Origin: an uncultured Alistipes sp.
Lineage (GTDB): Bacteria; Bacteroidota; Bacteroidia; Bacteroidales; Rikenellaceae
Assembly: GCA_944321175.1 (NCBI GenBank)
Contig: CALUKI010000003.1
Coordinates: forward strand, 1-48,353
Length of the DNA stretch: 48,353 nt
Reading direction: 5' to 3'
Shown here: positions 6,500 to 15,353 of the stretch, in pieces
How the letters are laid out: each line of letters starts with the position of its first letter
Numbering within the stretch: the stretch's first letter is position 1
Translations under genes and position numbers: made by a program
Notes under the pieces: generated by a model
Database searches by the model: none
Seen by the model: only the letters and a program-made list of their open reading frames with translations
What the model was told of the DNA's origin: nothing

Positions 6500-9472
6500 A
6501 TGAAATCATTATTACGAACGACTTTTTGTTCTATCTTGTTGATTGCTACAGGATTGTCTTTTGCTCAAAATGGTGGGGGGGGGGAAATTAGAACGGTGAC
6601 CGGCAAGGTCGTCGATCAAAGAAATCTTCCTCTTGCAGGTGTCACCGTCGTTGTAGAAGGGACACAAAAAGGAACTGTAACTGCTTCCGACGGCAGTTAT
6701 TCGATAGATGCAGCGGGTAATGAGACGCTGCTATTTTCATTTATAGGCTACGAATCCCAGACGGTTCCGGTCGGGACGAAAGTAACCGTCAATGTCGAGA
6801 TGGCAGAATCCAATACGATGATGGACCAGGTCGTCGTGATCGGTTACGGTACGATGGAGAAGAAAATGGTAACCAGTGCCGTATCATCCGTTTCGGGAAA
6901 GGAGCTGATGCCCGGAATCGGCAATGCGAGTCTTGCCAATGCCTTGCGGGGCAAGGTCGGCAGCCTTGTGATTTCCGGCACCGATTCGCCGAACTCCGGC
7001 AACTCGCTTCAATTGCGCGGTATGGCTTCCGTCAATGCGGGACGCAGTCCGTTGGTGGTGATCGACGGCATGCCCGGAGGTGACATCCGTTCCGTATTGC
7101 CCGAAGATGTCCAGTCGATCGATGTCCTGAAGGATGCGTCGGCGGGAGCGATTTACGGCACACGCGCTGCCGGCGGCGTGATTCTCATTACGACGAAGAA
7201 CGCACGCAATCTGGAGCAGGGGAAGTTGAGTCTGACCTATATGGGCGAGATCTCCCACAAGGAGGTGATGAAACGCCCCGACGTACTGACGGGTCCGGAA
7301 TATCTGCAATATCGTGCCGATGCGGGTGCGGTCGATTACGGATCGGATTTCGATTGGTACGGAGCCATGATCAACAAGGACAACTTTTCCCATAAGCATA
7401 CGATCAACCTGCAGGCCAATTCCCGTGTGGCGTCGGTCTATGCCACTTTCCAATACAATGACAACGAAGGTATCGCCATCGAGGACTGGCGCGAGGATAT
7501 GTCCGGCCGCTTCAATTCGACCTTCTACGCCCTGAACGGATGGCTCGATATTACCGCCCGGGCCTCTTTCCGCCAGGCAAAACGCAACAACGACGCTCCC
7601 AATTTCGCGCAGGCGGTCCGCAACAATCCGACCCGTTCGGCCTACGATCCCGACAGCGAGACGGGTTATAACGTCTGGCTGAACGAAACCTACGAGTATA
7701 ACCCGATCGCCGATTCGAAACTGCACGACTACGACGGTGTCGATAAATGGTTCATGCCCGAAGTAAGTGCAAAACTCAACATCCTGCCTGTCAAGGGCCT
7801 GACGTACCAGCAGAATGCAGCCTACGAACTGCATACATGGGAGGTGAACGAGTCGAATTCGAGCCATCACCGCACCGAGCTGGACAACGGACGTAAGGGC
7901 ATGGCGTATCTGGGCTTCTCGAAAATCGAAAAACTGAACGTGGAAGGCTATGCAAGCTACATCCGCGAATGGCAGGGGAAACACAACCTGAACGCCGTGC
8001 TCGGTTATTCCTATTTCGAACAGAACGGCGAGAGCTTCTCGATGAGAAACTACAATTTCCCCGTTGAAGGCGTGAAGGTCTGGGATATCGGCACGGGATC
8101 CTACCTGCAGACGGGACAGGCGCAGATGGCGTCGAACAAGGATGTGACGCAGAAACTGTTCTCGGTATTTGCCCGTGTGAATTACGATTATGACAACCGT
8201 TACATCGTCAGCGCCTCCCTGCGGCGCGAATCGTCGTCCAAATTCATGACGCAACACCGTTGGGGCACATTCTGGTCCCTGTCGGGAGGCTGGCGCCTGT
8301 CGCAGGAGCCATTCCTGCGCGACGTGAAGTGGATTGACGATTTGAAGATCCGTCTGGCCTACGGCGTGACGGGAAACAACGACTTCTCGACGTCGTATGC
8401 GGCTCTTACCTACAAGGACGAGGGCTATTTCATGATGCCCAATACCGGAAAGTATGAACTGGTCTATGGCCCATCGATCAACCTGAACCCCGATCTGAAG
8501 TGGGAGGAGCAGCGCGGATGGAATGTCGGCCTCGACTATTCGTTTTTCGACGGACGGCTCTACGGCAAGTTCGACTGGTATCGCCGCAAGGTGGTTGACA
8601 TGCTCTATTCGGTAATCGTGGCGCAGCCTCCCTATACGCAGAAACAAATGATGCGGAATATCGGCAGCATGGAGAACAGAGGCTGGGAGTTCGAGATCGG
8701 AGGCGATGTGGTACGCAATAAGGACTGGAACTACTCCATGAATTTCATATTCAGCCGCGACCGCAGCAAAATACTGACTCTTTCGGGAAACGACACCTAT
8801 ATCGAAGGTTCGGACTTCCCCGGGCCGGGCGCTCCGGGGCCGGCGGTCCGTATCGAAGAGGGTACGACGGTCGGACAGTTCTATATCCGCAAATGTGCGG
8901 GGATCGATCCCGAGACGGGCGACTTTCTCGTATATGACCGCAACGGCAACATCATTCAGGGCAAGGACTCTTCGACTGCGGACAACCAGTACACGGGCAA
9001 TTTCATACCCAAACTGATGATTTCGTGGAGCCATCGGCTGCGTTATCGCAATTGGGATTTGGGGATCGACATGCGGAGCTGGCTCAAATACGACGTGTTC
9101 AATACGCTTGAGATGTATTTCGGCATACCTTCGGCGACTCCGGGGCTCAATACGCTGCGCTGCGCATATGGAAAGAACAAGGATATCACGGCGGAGAAAG
9201 TATTGTGCGACTATTTTCTTCAGGATGGCAGTTTCCTGAAGATCGATGCCGTCAACCTCGGCTATACATGGCCGCTGGCATCGCGGACGAAAGGGTTCAT
9301 CCAGAGTCTGCGTGTCTATGCCTCGGTCAACAACGTCTGTACGCTTACGGGTTATTCGGGGATGGATCCTGAGATCAATATCAACGGCTTCAACGGCGGC
9401 ATCGAGTGGTGGAACACGTCGTTCTATCCGCGTACGCGTACCTATCTTTTTGGCGTTCAACTCACTTTCTAA
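6500..9472 (+). CDS. SusC/RagA-type TonB-linked outer-membrane transporter
   Basis: 990 residues. Signal peptide 1-23 (ending LSFAQ), carboxypeptidase-like regulatory domain about 31-105 (TGKVVDQRNLPLAGVTVVVE), then a plug with MDQVVVIGYG and DVLKDASAGAIYGTRAAGG, and a long C-terminal beta-barrel ending in a terminal Phe (VQLTF). It forms the outer-membrane channel of a nutrient importer with the SusD-like lipoprotein encoded 12 bp downstream. The substrate is unknown because no hydrolase, sulfatase or regulator lies nearby. Odd: just after the signal peptide a run of ten G (6575-6584) codes most of Gly25-28, so a one-base slip would abolish the protein. Confidence 0.95.
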   Translation: MKSLLRTTFCSILLIATGLSFAQNGGGGEIRTVTGKVVDQRNLPLAGVTVVVEGTQKGTVTASDGSYSIDAAGNETLLFSFIGYESQTVPVGTKVTVNVEMAESNTMMDQVVVIGYGTMEKKMVTSAVSSVSGKELMPGIGNASLANALRGKVGSLVISGTDSPNSGNSLQLRGMASVNAGRSPLVVIDGMPGGDIRSVLPEDVQSIDVLKDASAGAIYGTRAAGGVILITTKNARNLEQGKLSLTYMGEISHKEVMKRPDVLTGPEYLQYRADAGAVDYGSDFDWYGAMINKDNFSHKHTINLQANSRVASVYATFQYNDNEGIAIEDWREDMSGRFNSTFYALNGWLDITARASFRQAKRNNDAPNFAQAVRNNPTRSAYDPDSETGYNVWLNETYEYNPIADSKLHDYDGVDKWFMPEVSAKLNILPVKGLTYQQNAAYELHTWEVNESNSSHHRTELDNGRKGMAYLGFSKIEKLNVEGYASYIREWQGKHNLNAVLGYSYFEQNGESFSMRNYNFPVEGVKVWDIGTGSYLQTGQAQMASNKDVTQKLFSVFARVNYDYDNRYIVSASLRRESSSKFMTQHRWGTFWSLSGGWRLSQEPFLRDVKWIDDLKIRLAYGVTGNNDFSTSYAALTYKDEGYFMMPNTGKYELVYGPSINLNPDLKWEEQRGWNVGLDYSFFDGRLYGKFDWYRRKVVDMLYSVIVAQPPYTQKQMMRNIGSMENRGWEFEIGGDVVRNKDWNYSMNFIFSRDRSKILTLSGNDTYIEGSDFPGPGAPGPAVRIEEGTTVGQFYIRKCAGIDPETGDFLVYDRNGNIIQGKDSSTADNQYTGNFIPKLMISWSHRLRYRNWDLGIDMRSWLKYDVFNTLEMYFGIPSATPGLNTLRCAYGKNKDITAEKVLCDYFLQDGSFLKIDAVNLGYTWPLASRTKGFIQSLRVYASVNNVCTLTGYSGMDPEININGFNGGIEWWNTSFYPRTRTYLFGVQLTF
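6575..6584 (+). repeat. G10 homopolymer inside the first susC-like gene
   Basis: Ten consecutive G at codons 25-28, directly after the signal peptide. Homopolymers of this length are slippage-prone; loss or gain of one base would shift the frame and truncate the transporter near residue 30. Neighbouring glycine codons elsewhere in the gene are mixed (GGC, GGT, GGA). Confidence 0.9.
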
Positions 9473-9484
9473 CAGTACGACATT

Positions 9485-11314
9485 ATGAAAAAAAGCATGA
9501 TAAAATCCGTGAAATGGCTCCTGTCCGCCTTTATCGTAGGGGCGTGCGCAGGATGCAACACCGATCCCGAATACTACTCGGAAGTCGTTCCCGATACCTT
9601 CTATACCTCCGAAACGGCCGTATGGCAGCGCTATTGCCGCCCGTTCACGATTTGGAAGGAGTATGTGGCGACGACATTCCCGCGCTTCGAGCTGATGGAG
9701 CTCGGTACCGACGAGATGTGCATTCCGACGCGGGGTGCCGATTGGGATGCCAACGGCCGGTTCCGGAACCTGCACCATCATAAGTTCGAGGGGCATGAGC
9801 AGATCATATACAACGGTTTCAACGATATCGGCTGGGCCACCGCCCTGGCGTGGGATGTGCTCCGCGATATCCGGACGCGTGTCGATCTGGAGAAGACCGG
9901 CCTGACGCAGGAGAAAATCGATCTGATGACTGCGCAGCTGAAGATCCTCATCGCCAACCTGCTGAAGGACGGACTCGACCTGTTCGGCGGGATGCCGATC
10001 TACGAAATGGACGATACGGAGATCAAGCCCCGATCGACGGATGTCGAAACGTTCGAGTATATCGAACGGCTCATCAAGGAGAATATCGATCTCATTCCGG
10101 CCAAAGAGACACTCGGCGCTACCGAAACCACATACATCCACAAGGCGTGGGCGGCAGTGCAGCTGGCGCAGCTCTACTTCAATGCGGAGCCCTACACGAA
10201 AGGGAAAAAGTCGATGTTCGAGGAGTGCGCCAAAATCTGTGAGGACATTATCGATGGCAAATACGGCGCATATGAACTGGCGACGGACTGGCGCGACATC
10301 TTCTCATACGGCAACGAAACCTGTCCTGAAATCATCTACGGCATTCCGAGCGATGCCACCTATTCCGAGACCGAATCGGGCCTGCACAAGCGTTGGCTCC
10401 ATTACAATACGAACCAATATCTGGGCGGAACGTCTTACGGAAAGAACAACGGCTACGGCGTCTCGCCTTCCTGCAGGCCCGACGGTACGCCCTATACGGA
10501 GGCGGATTTCAAATTGGGCCGTGTGATGCAGAAGTTCGAGGACACGGATGTACGCAAGCAGCCCTATTGTTATGAGGGCAACGGCGAATATACGGGTATG
10601 TTCCTGATGGGGTATCAGGTAAGTCCCAGCTCGCACAATACCGACGGCAGTTGGCGTTCGATGGGCAACCGCGAATACAAGAAACGGGTCATTTACCTGA
10701 ATGACTGTGTCGCGCGGTTCAATCTCGATGGCGGTGTTTACGACTGGTCGCCCGATGGAAAGCCGCTGGACAAGGACGGCGCCGAGATCGACCGTTCGAC
10801 ATTGGGCTCTCTGTCATCGACGATTTTCGATGGAGAGGAGAGTTCGCTGTATCGTCTGATCAAGCGTCAGCCTCCTGTGGATATCTTGGAATACAATGAT
10901 CTGAGAATGCGTTATCCGGCCATGACGCCGATTTCGCGGCTGACGGAGGTTTATTACATGCTTGCCGAGTGCTACCTGCGCGGCGCCAAGGGAAACAAGG
11001 GCGGTTCGAAGGCCAGGGCCGCCGAACTGATCAATCAGGTGCGCCGCCGCAATTTCGTGGACGGCAACGACCCCAATCCCGTTACGGCCGAAAATCTCGA
11101 CAAGTACCGGATGCTCGACGAATGGATGATCGAATTCCTCGGCGAGGCGCGCCGTCGTACCGACCTAATCCGCTGGGGCGCCTATGTGACGGAAAAATGG
11201 TGGGATCACGAACCGTCGAACAATGACAACTGGAACCGGTTCCCCATTCCCGACAAGGCGGTTGCCGGCAACAACCTGCTGGAGCCCAATCCGGGGTATC
11301 CCGATCCGCGTTGA
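9485..11314 (+). CDS. SusD/RagB-family nutrient-binding lipoprotein
   Basis: 609 residues with a lipoprotein signal (FIVGACAGC, Cys24). The alpha-helical SusD fold is indicated by the N-terminal YYSEVVPDTFYTSETAVW region, TPR-like helices (about 210-260, KAWAAVQLAQLYFNAE) and the conserved C-terminal block TEVYYMLAECYLRG followed by INQVRRRNF and LGEARRRTDLIRWG. It caps the SusC-like channel on the cell surface and binds the ligand. It starts 12 bp after susC and ends before a terminator, so this is a bare two-gene unit. The ligand cannot be inferred from sequence. Confidence 0.95.
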   Translation: MKKSMIKSVKWLLSAFIVGACAGCNTDPEYYSEVVPDTFYTSETAVWQRYCRPFTIWKEYVATTFPRFELMELGTDEMCIPTRGADWDANGRFRNLHHHKFEGHEQIIYNGFNDIGWATALAWDVLRDIRTRVDLEKTGLTQEKIDLMTAQLKILIANLLKDGLDLFGGMPIYEMDDTEIKPRSTDVETFEYIERLIKENIDLIPAKETLGATETTYIHKAWAAVQLAQLYFNAEPYTKGKKSMFEECAKICEDIIDGKYGAYELATDWRDIFSYGNETCPEIIYGIPSDATYSETESGLHKRWLHYNTNQYLGGTSYGKNNGYGVSPSCRPDGTPYTEADFKLGRVMQKFEDTDVRKQPYCYEGNGEYTGMFLMGYQVSPSSHNTDGSWRSMGNREYKKRVIYLNDCVARFNLDGGVYDWSPDGKPLDKDGAEIDRSTLGSLSSTIFDGEESSLYRLIKRQPPVDILEYNDLRMRYPAMTPISRLTEVYYMLAECYLRGAKGNKGGSKARAAELINQVRRRNFVDGNDPNPVTAENLDKYRMLDEWMIEFLGEARRRTDLIRWGAYVTEKWWDHEPSNNDNWNRFPIPDKAVAGNNLLEPNPGYPDPR

Positions 11315-11341
11315 TCGGCAGCATCTTTAAGTTTTGTCTGA

Positions 11342-11374
11342 AGCCGGCAGAGCCTTGTCTGCCGGCTCTTTTGT
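11342..11374 (+). terminator. Intrinsic terminator after the first susC/susD pair
   Basis: Arms AGCCGGCAGA and TCTGCCGGCT around a six-base loop, followed by CTTTT, 27 bp after the susD stop. Confidence 0.85.
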
Positions 11375-11510
11375 GCTTGGAAAATCAGCAGTTCGCAGTG
11401 TTGTGCGGATATCCGTTCCGCGTGTCGTGCCGGGATCGGGGCGATTCTTCGGAGGATGACCATACGGTCGTTTGATTCTTGATAATATGTTGAAAAGTTC
11501 TGCTGCGGAA

Positions 11511-11542
11511 TTGGGTATTTCGGAGAATAATTTGTACCTTTG
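11511..11542 (+). promoter_or_regulatory. purA promoter
   Basis: TTG at 11511-11513, 21 nt, then TACCTTTG at 11535-11542, a full match to the Bacteroidota -7 consensus. The predicted transcript start is about 30 nt before the purA ATG. Confidence 0.7.
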
Positions 11543-11582
11543 AATGCAAAAAATGTCTTTTGCATAATACGGATATAGAAAA

Positions 11583-12845
11583 ATGAAAAAAGTCGATGTT
11601 GTTCTCGGTTTGCAGTGGGGCGACGAAGGAAAAGGAAAAGTCGTTGATGTCTTGACTCCAAATTATCAGGTGGTCGCTCGTTTCCAGGGAGGTCCCAACG
11701 CCGGCCATACATTGGAGTTCAACGGGGAGAAATATGTGCTCCGCTCGATCCCTTCGGGCATTTTTCAAGGCGGAAAAATCAACATCATCGGCAACGGGGT
11801 CGTCCTCGATCCGATTCTCTTCAAGGAGGAGGCCGAGGCGCTGGCCAAGAGCGGGCACGATCTCACGAAGTGGCTCCATATCTCGAAAAAGGCCCATCTG
11901 ATCCTGCCTACGCACCGTATCCTCGATGCGGCGATCGAAGCTGCCAAAGGCTCCTCGAAGATCGGTACGACGGGGAAGGGCATCGGCCCCACCTATACGG
12001 ACAAGATCAGCCGCAACGGCGTGCGTGTCGGCGATATTTTCCTCGATTTCAAACGGATCTATGAAGTCGCAAAGGCCCGGCATGAGAATATCCTCGAATC
12101 GCTGGGCTACAACTACGATATCGATGAACTGGAAAAACAATGGTTCGAAGGCATCGAATACTTGAAGAAGTTCCGCATCATTGACAGCGAACACGAAGTC
12201 AACCGTCTCTTGACGGAGGACAAGGCGATTCTGGCCGAAGGGGCGCAGGGTACGCTGTTGGATGTCGATTTCGGGTCATATCCTTTCGTGACTTCGTCGA
12301 ATACGATCTGTGCGGGTGCCTGCACGGGATTGGGCATCGGCCCGAACCGGATCGGGGAGGTCTATGGCATCTTCAAGGCCTATTGCACCCGTGTGGGAAG
12401 CGGCCCCTTCCCGACCGAACTGTTCGATGAGACGGGTGATACGCTGTGCCGCCGGGGGCGTGAGTTCGGTGCCGTAACGGGCCGCAAGCGCCGTTGCGGA
12501 TGGCTCGACATGGTGGCGCTGAAATATGCCATCATGATTGACGGGGTGACGAAACTCATCATGATGAAATCGGACGTGATGAACGAGTTCGAGACGATCA
12601 AGGTCGCGGAAGCCTACGAAATAGGCGGAGAACGGGTTGCGGAGTTCCCGTACGATATCAGGGATGACGTGAAACCCGTCTATCGGGAGTTTGAAGGATG
12701 GCAGTGCGATCTGCGCAAGGTGCGGCGTTACGAGGATTTCCCTGCGGCGTTCAAGCGCTATGTGGAGTACATCGAACAACAGACGGGCGTTCCCGTATCG
12801 ATCATTTCGGTAGGACCCGATCGTGACGAAACCATCATCCGGTAG
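11583..12845 (+). CDS. purA: Adenylosuccinate synthetase
   Basis: 420 residues, full length. It joins IMP and aspartate using GTP, the first committed step from IMP to AMP, in the cytoplasm. The N-terminal signature QWGDEGKGKVVD places the catalytic Asp14 and the GTP-binding loop; the second catalytic residue His42 lies in GPNAGHTLEF. The block IGTTGKGIGPTYTDKISRNGV (IMP site) begins near residue 127, and GRKRRCGWLD lies near 300. It has its own promoter and terminator and looks like a single-gene transcript. Confidence 0.98.
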   Translation: MKKVDVVLGLQWGDEGKGKVVDVLTPNYQVVARFQGGPNAGHTLEFNGEKYVLRSIPSGIFQGGKINIIGNGVVLDPILFKEEAEALAKSGHDLTKWLHISKKAHLILPTHRILDAAIEAAKGSSKIGTTGKGIGPTYTDKISRNGVRVGDIFLDFKRIYEVAKARHENILESLGYNYDIDELEKQWFEGIEYLKKFRIIDSEHEVNRLLTEDKAILAEGAQGTLLDVDFGSYPFVTSSNTICAGACTGLGIGPNRIGEVYGIFKAYCTRVGSGPFPTELFDETGDTLCRRGREFGAVTGRKRRCGWLDMVALKYAIMIDGVTKLIMMKSDVMNEFETIKVAEAYEIGGERVAEFPYDIRDDVKPVYREFEGWQCDLRKVRRYEDFPAAFKRYVEYIEQQTGVPVSIISVGPDRDETIIR

Positions 12846-12993
12846 CGATGCGGTTGGGCAGGCTGTGCGAATCGGATCCGATGGCGGTGTCGGTTGCCGG
12901 AGAGATCCGCAGAACGGACCGGACGCATATGCCGTCTGTTGGGGCCGGAACGGAAACGTCTCCGGCGCGACGGGTGCGGTTCGCATGATACTG

Positions 12994-13035
12994 CGGGCAG
13001 ATCTTCCGTGTGGAGGGTCTGCTCCCGTTTTTTTT
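12994..13035 (+). terminator. Intrinsic terminator of purA
   Basis: An imperfect hairpin (CGGGCAGATCTTCC, loop GTGT, GGAGGGTCTGCTCCCG) followed by eight T. It lies in the GC-rich purA-etfB spacer, which holds no convincing gene. Confidence 0.75.
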
Positions 13036-13088
13036 GAATGGAGACGAGAAATGTCAGAAGACTTGAAACAATACGAACTTAAAACAAA

Positions 13089-13967
13089 ATGAAAAAAGCG
13101 TTGAAAATCGTAGTTTTGGCAAAACAGGTTCCCGATACGCGCAATGTCGGGAAGGACGCGATGACGCCCGAAGGGACGGTCAACCGCGCTGCGTTGCCGG
13201 CAATCTTCAATCCCGAAGATCTGAATGCGCTGGAAATGGCGCTTGCGCTCAAGGACCGTACCGAAGGATCGACGGTCCATATTCTGTCGATGGGCCCGCT
13301 GCGTGCGGCGGACATCATCCGCGATGCGATGTTTCGCGGTGCCGACGGCGGTTACCTGCTGACGGACCGCAAATTCGCCGGATCCGACACGCTGGCCACG
13401 TCGTATGCTCTGTCGTGTGCGTTGCGGAAGATTCAACCCGATGTGATTGTTGCGGGCCGTCAGGCCATCGACGGCGATACGGCGCAGGTGGGGCCGCAGG
13501 TTGCCGAGAAACTGGGCTGGCCGCAGGTTACCTATGCCGAGGAGCTGCTGGAGATCAGGGAGAATTCGGTTGTCATCAAACGCCGGCTGGAACATGGTAC
13601 GGAGATCGTGGAGTCGCCGCTGCCGATGGTCATGACGGTCAACGGTTCGGCTGCCGAGTGCCGGCCCCAGAACGCCAGGCGTGTGATGAAGTACAAATAT
13701 GCACGCACCAGGACGGAACTGGAGTCGTGCGATGATGCGTTGATATCGGGGATGGTTGCGGCCAAGGAGTATCTCCAAATCGTGGAGTTGTCGGCTGCCG
13801 ACGTGGATCCCGATGAACAGCAGCTGGGCCTTGTGGGTTCGCCGACGAAGGTCAAGAAGATCGAGAACGTCGTTTTCCAGGCGAAGGAGGCCAAGAAACT
13901 TACGGCGGCCGATGCAGATATCGAATCACTGATGGTTGAACTCATCGCGAGCCACACGCTCGGATAA
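13089..13967 (+). CDS. etfB: Electron transfer flavoprotein, beta subunit
   Basis: 292 residues, longer than the roughly 250 of typical mitochondrial-type EtfB. Key blocks are VVLAKQVPDTRN near the N-terminus, PAIFNPEDLNALEMALALKD at about 37-56, SMGPLRAADIIRDAMFRGAD, and VAGRQAIDGDTAQVGPQ at about 118-134. With EtfA it carries electrons between an acyl-CoA dehydrogenase and another redox partner. From memory, the KQVPDT and GRQAIDGDTAQVGP forms resemble the EtfB of anaerobes that bifurcate electrons from NADH, so a bifurcating role is possible but unproven. It is 20 bp upstream of etfA, in one operon with the dehydrogenase. Confidence 0.93.
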   Translation: MKKALKIVVLAKQVPDTRNVGKDAMTPEGTVNRAALPAIFNPEDLNALEMALALKDRTEGSTVHILSMGPLRAADIIRDAMFRGADGGYLLTDRKFAGSDTLATSYALSCALRKIQPDVIVAGRQAIDGDTAQVGPQVAEKLGWPQVTYAEELLEIRENSVVIKRRLEHGTEIVESPLPMVMTVNGSAAECRPQNARRVMKYKYARTRTELESCDDALISGMVAAKEYLQIVELSAADVDPDEQQLGLVGSPTKVKKIENVVFQAKEAKKLTAADADIESLMVELIASHTLG

Positions 13968-13987
13968 AGATCGGAGGATAAGTCGTT

Positions 13988-15007
13988 ATGAATAACATAT
14001 TTGTCTATATCGAACTCGAAAACGGCGTTGTAGCCGATGTGAGTCTGGAACTGCTGACCAAAGGCCGCGAACTGGCCGATGAACTGGGCGTCAAGCTCGA
14101 AGCGGTGGTATTGGGCCATGAGGTGGCCGGTATTGAAAAGGAACTTGCCAGGTACGGCGCCGATACGGTTTGGGTTGCCGATGATGCGATCTTCGCGCCG
14201 TTCCGCACGCTGCCGCATACGGCCGTGATGTGCGGACTGATCCGTCAGGAGCAGCCGCAGATTGCCCTGTTCGGCGCCACGCCTGTGGGCCGTGATTTTG
14301 CACCGCGCGTATCGTCGGCGCTGCACAGCGGTCTGACGGCCGACTGCACGCAGCTGGTGATCGGCGACCATACGGATGCCAAGACCAAAAAGGAGTACAA
14401 GAATCTGCTTTACCAGATCCGTCCGGCCTTCGGCGGCAACATCATTGCGACGATCGTCAATCCGGATCACCGGCCGCAGATGGCGACCGTCCGTGAAGGC
14501 GTGATGCGCAAGGCCTGTGCCGCGCAGCCGGCGGCCGGCGAGGTGAAGACGATCGACTGGCGTCCGATGGTTCAGGATTCCGATCTGGCCGTGCGGATCA
14601 TCGACCGTCAGATCGAGGAGCGCAAGATCGACATCAAGGGTGCCGGCGTGATCGTTGCAGGCGGTTACGGCATGGGCTCGAAGGAGAACTTCAGGCTGGT
14701 GCATGAACTGGCCGAGGTGCTGGGTGCCGAAGTCGGTGCGAGCCGTGCGGCGGTGGATGCCGGATTTACGGAGCATGCGCGTCAGGTCGGGCAGACGGGT
14801 GTCACGGTACGTCCGAAGCTCTATATCGCTTGCGGCATATCGGGCCAGATCCAGCATACGGCCGGTATGGATCAGTCGTCGATGATCATCTCGATCAACA
14901 CGGATCCGGAGGCGCCGATCAACAGGATCGCCGATTTCGCCATTACTGGCGATGTCAACGAGGTGATTCCGAAGATGATCAAATACTACAAACAAAATTC
15001 GAAATAA
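13988..15007 (+). CDS. etfA: Electron transfer flavoprotein, alpha subunit
   Basis: 339 residues. The N-terminal Rossmann-like part interacts with EtfB; the C-terminal FAD domain carries the family signature GASRAAVDAGF (250-260), GQTGVTVRPKLYIACGISG (268-286) and GQIQHTAGM (286-294). It follows etfB directly, and the ATG at 13988 is preceded by GGAGG (about 13975), one of the stronger Shine-Dalgarno-like sites in the window. The 346-bp gap to the acyl-CoA dehydrogenase has no gene; no clear terminator with a T tract separates them, so read-through is plausible. Confidence 0.96.
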   Translation: MNNIFVYIELENGVVADVSLELLTKGRELADELGVKLEAVVLGHEVAGIEKELARYGADTVWVADDAIFAPFRTLPHTAVMCGLIRQEQPQIALFGATPVGRDFAPRVSSALHSGLTADCTQLVIGDHTDAKTKKEYKNLLYQIRPAFGGNIIATIVNPDHRPQMATVREGVMRKACAAQPAAGEVKTIDWRPMVQDSDLAVRIIDRQIEERKIDIKGAGVIVAGGYGMGSKENFRLVHELAEVLGAEVGASRAAVDAGFTEHARQVGQTGVTVRPKLYIACGISGQIQHTAGMDQSSMIISINTDPEAPINRIADFAITGDVNEVIPKMIKYYKQNSK

Positions 15008-15353
15008 CGATGCGGAAAGTCCTGTCGGTAATCTGTGTTGTCGGGACGGACGGCGCGGGAGCCGGACGGTAATTTTCAGAAATGTCCGTTTCTCCCGTCC
15101 GGAGTTGCCGCTTGAGCAGCATCCGGTTTCGGAGGAGGGGGTATTCTGCCGCAGCGACATGTTGCATGCGTTTGCGGAGGAGTTCCCAAGACAAGGCGCC
15201 CGATTCCGAAGACTCCGGAGGATATGGACGGACATTCCGGATGCCGTGCGGACAGGCGGCGGCGCAAGACGGTATTCCATAGAAGGAGTTGTCGGGCCCG
15301 CAACAAAGAGATACCGGATAACAGGAGACTATGAATCTTAAAAACAACTGATT
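15008..15353 (+). other. 346-bp GC-rich spacer between etfA and the acyl-CoA dehydrogenase gene
   Basis: No gene is supported: overlapping ORFs on both strands are short and Arg/Ser/Pro-rich as expected for chance GC-rich reading. An 8-bp inverted repeat CCGGACGG (15062-15069) and CCGTCCGG (15095-15102) encloses 25 nt; it lacks a T tract and could be an RNA processing or attenuation hairpin. No TAnnTTTG promoter is seen. Confidence 0.5.

Noticed and set aside
6884..10141. A 1085-codon ORF antisense to the first susC/susD pair
   Set aside because: It is a chance open frame opposite a GC-rich gene; the Arg/His/Val-rich composition has no domain, and the sense strand encodes clear SusC and SusD proteins.
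12823..13092. An 89-codon plus-strand ORF between purA and etfB
   Set aside because: It overlaps the purA 3' end and contains the purA terminator; no domain.
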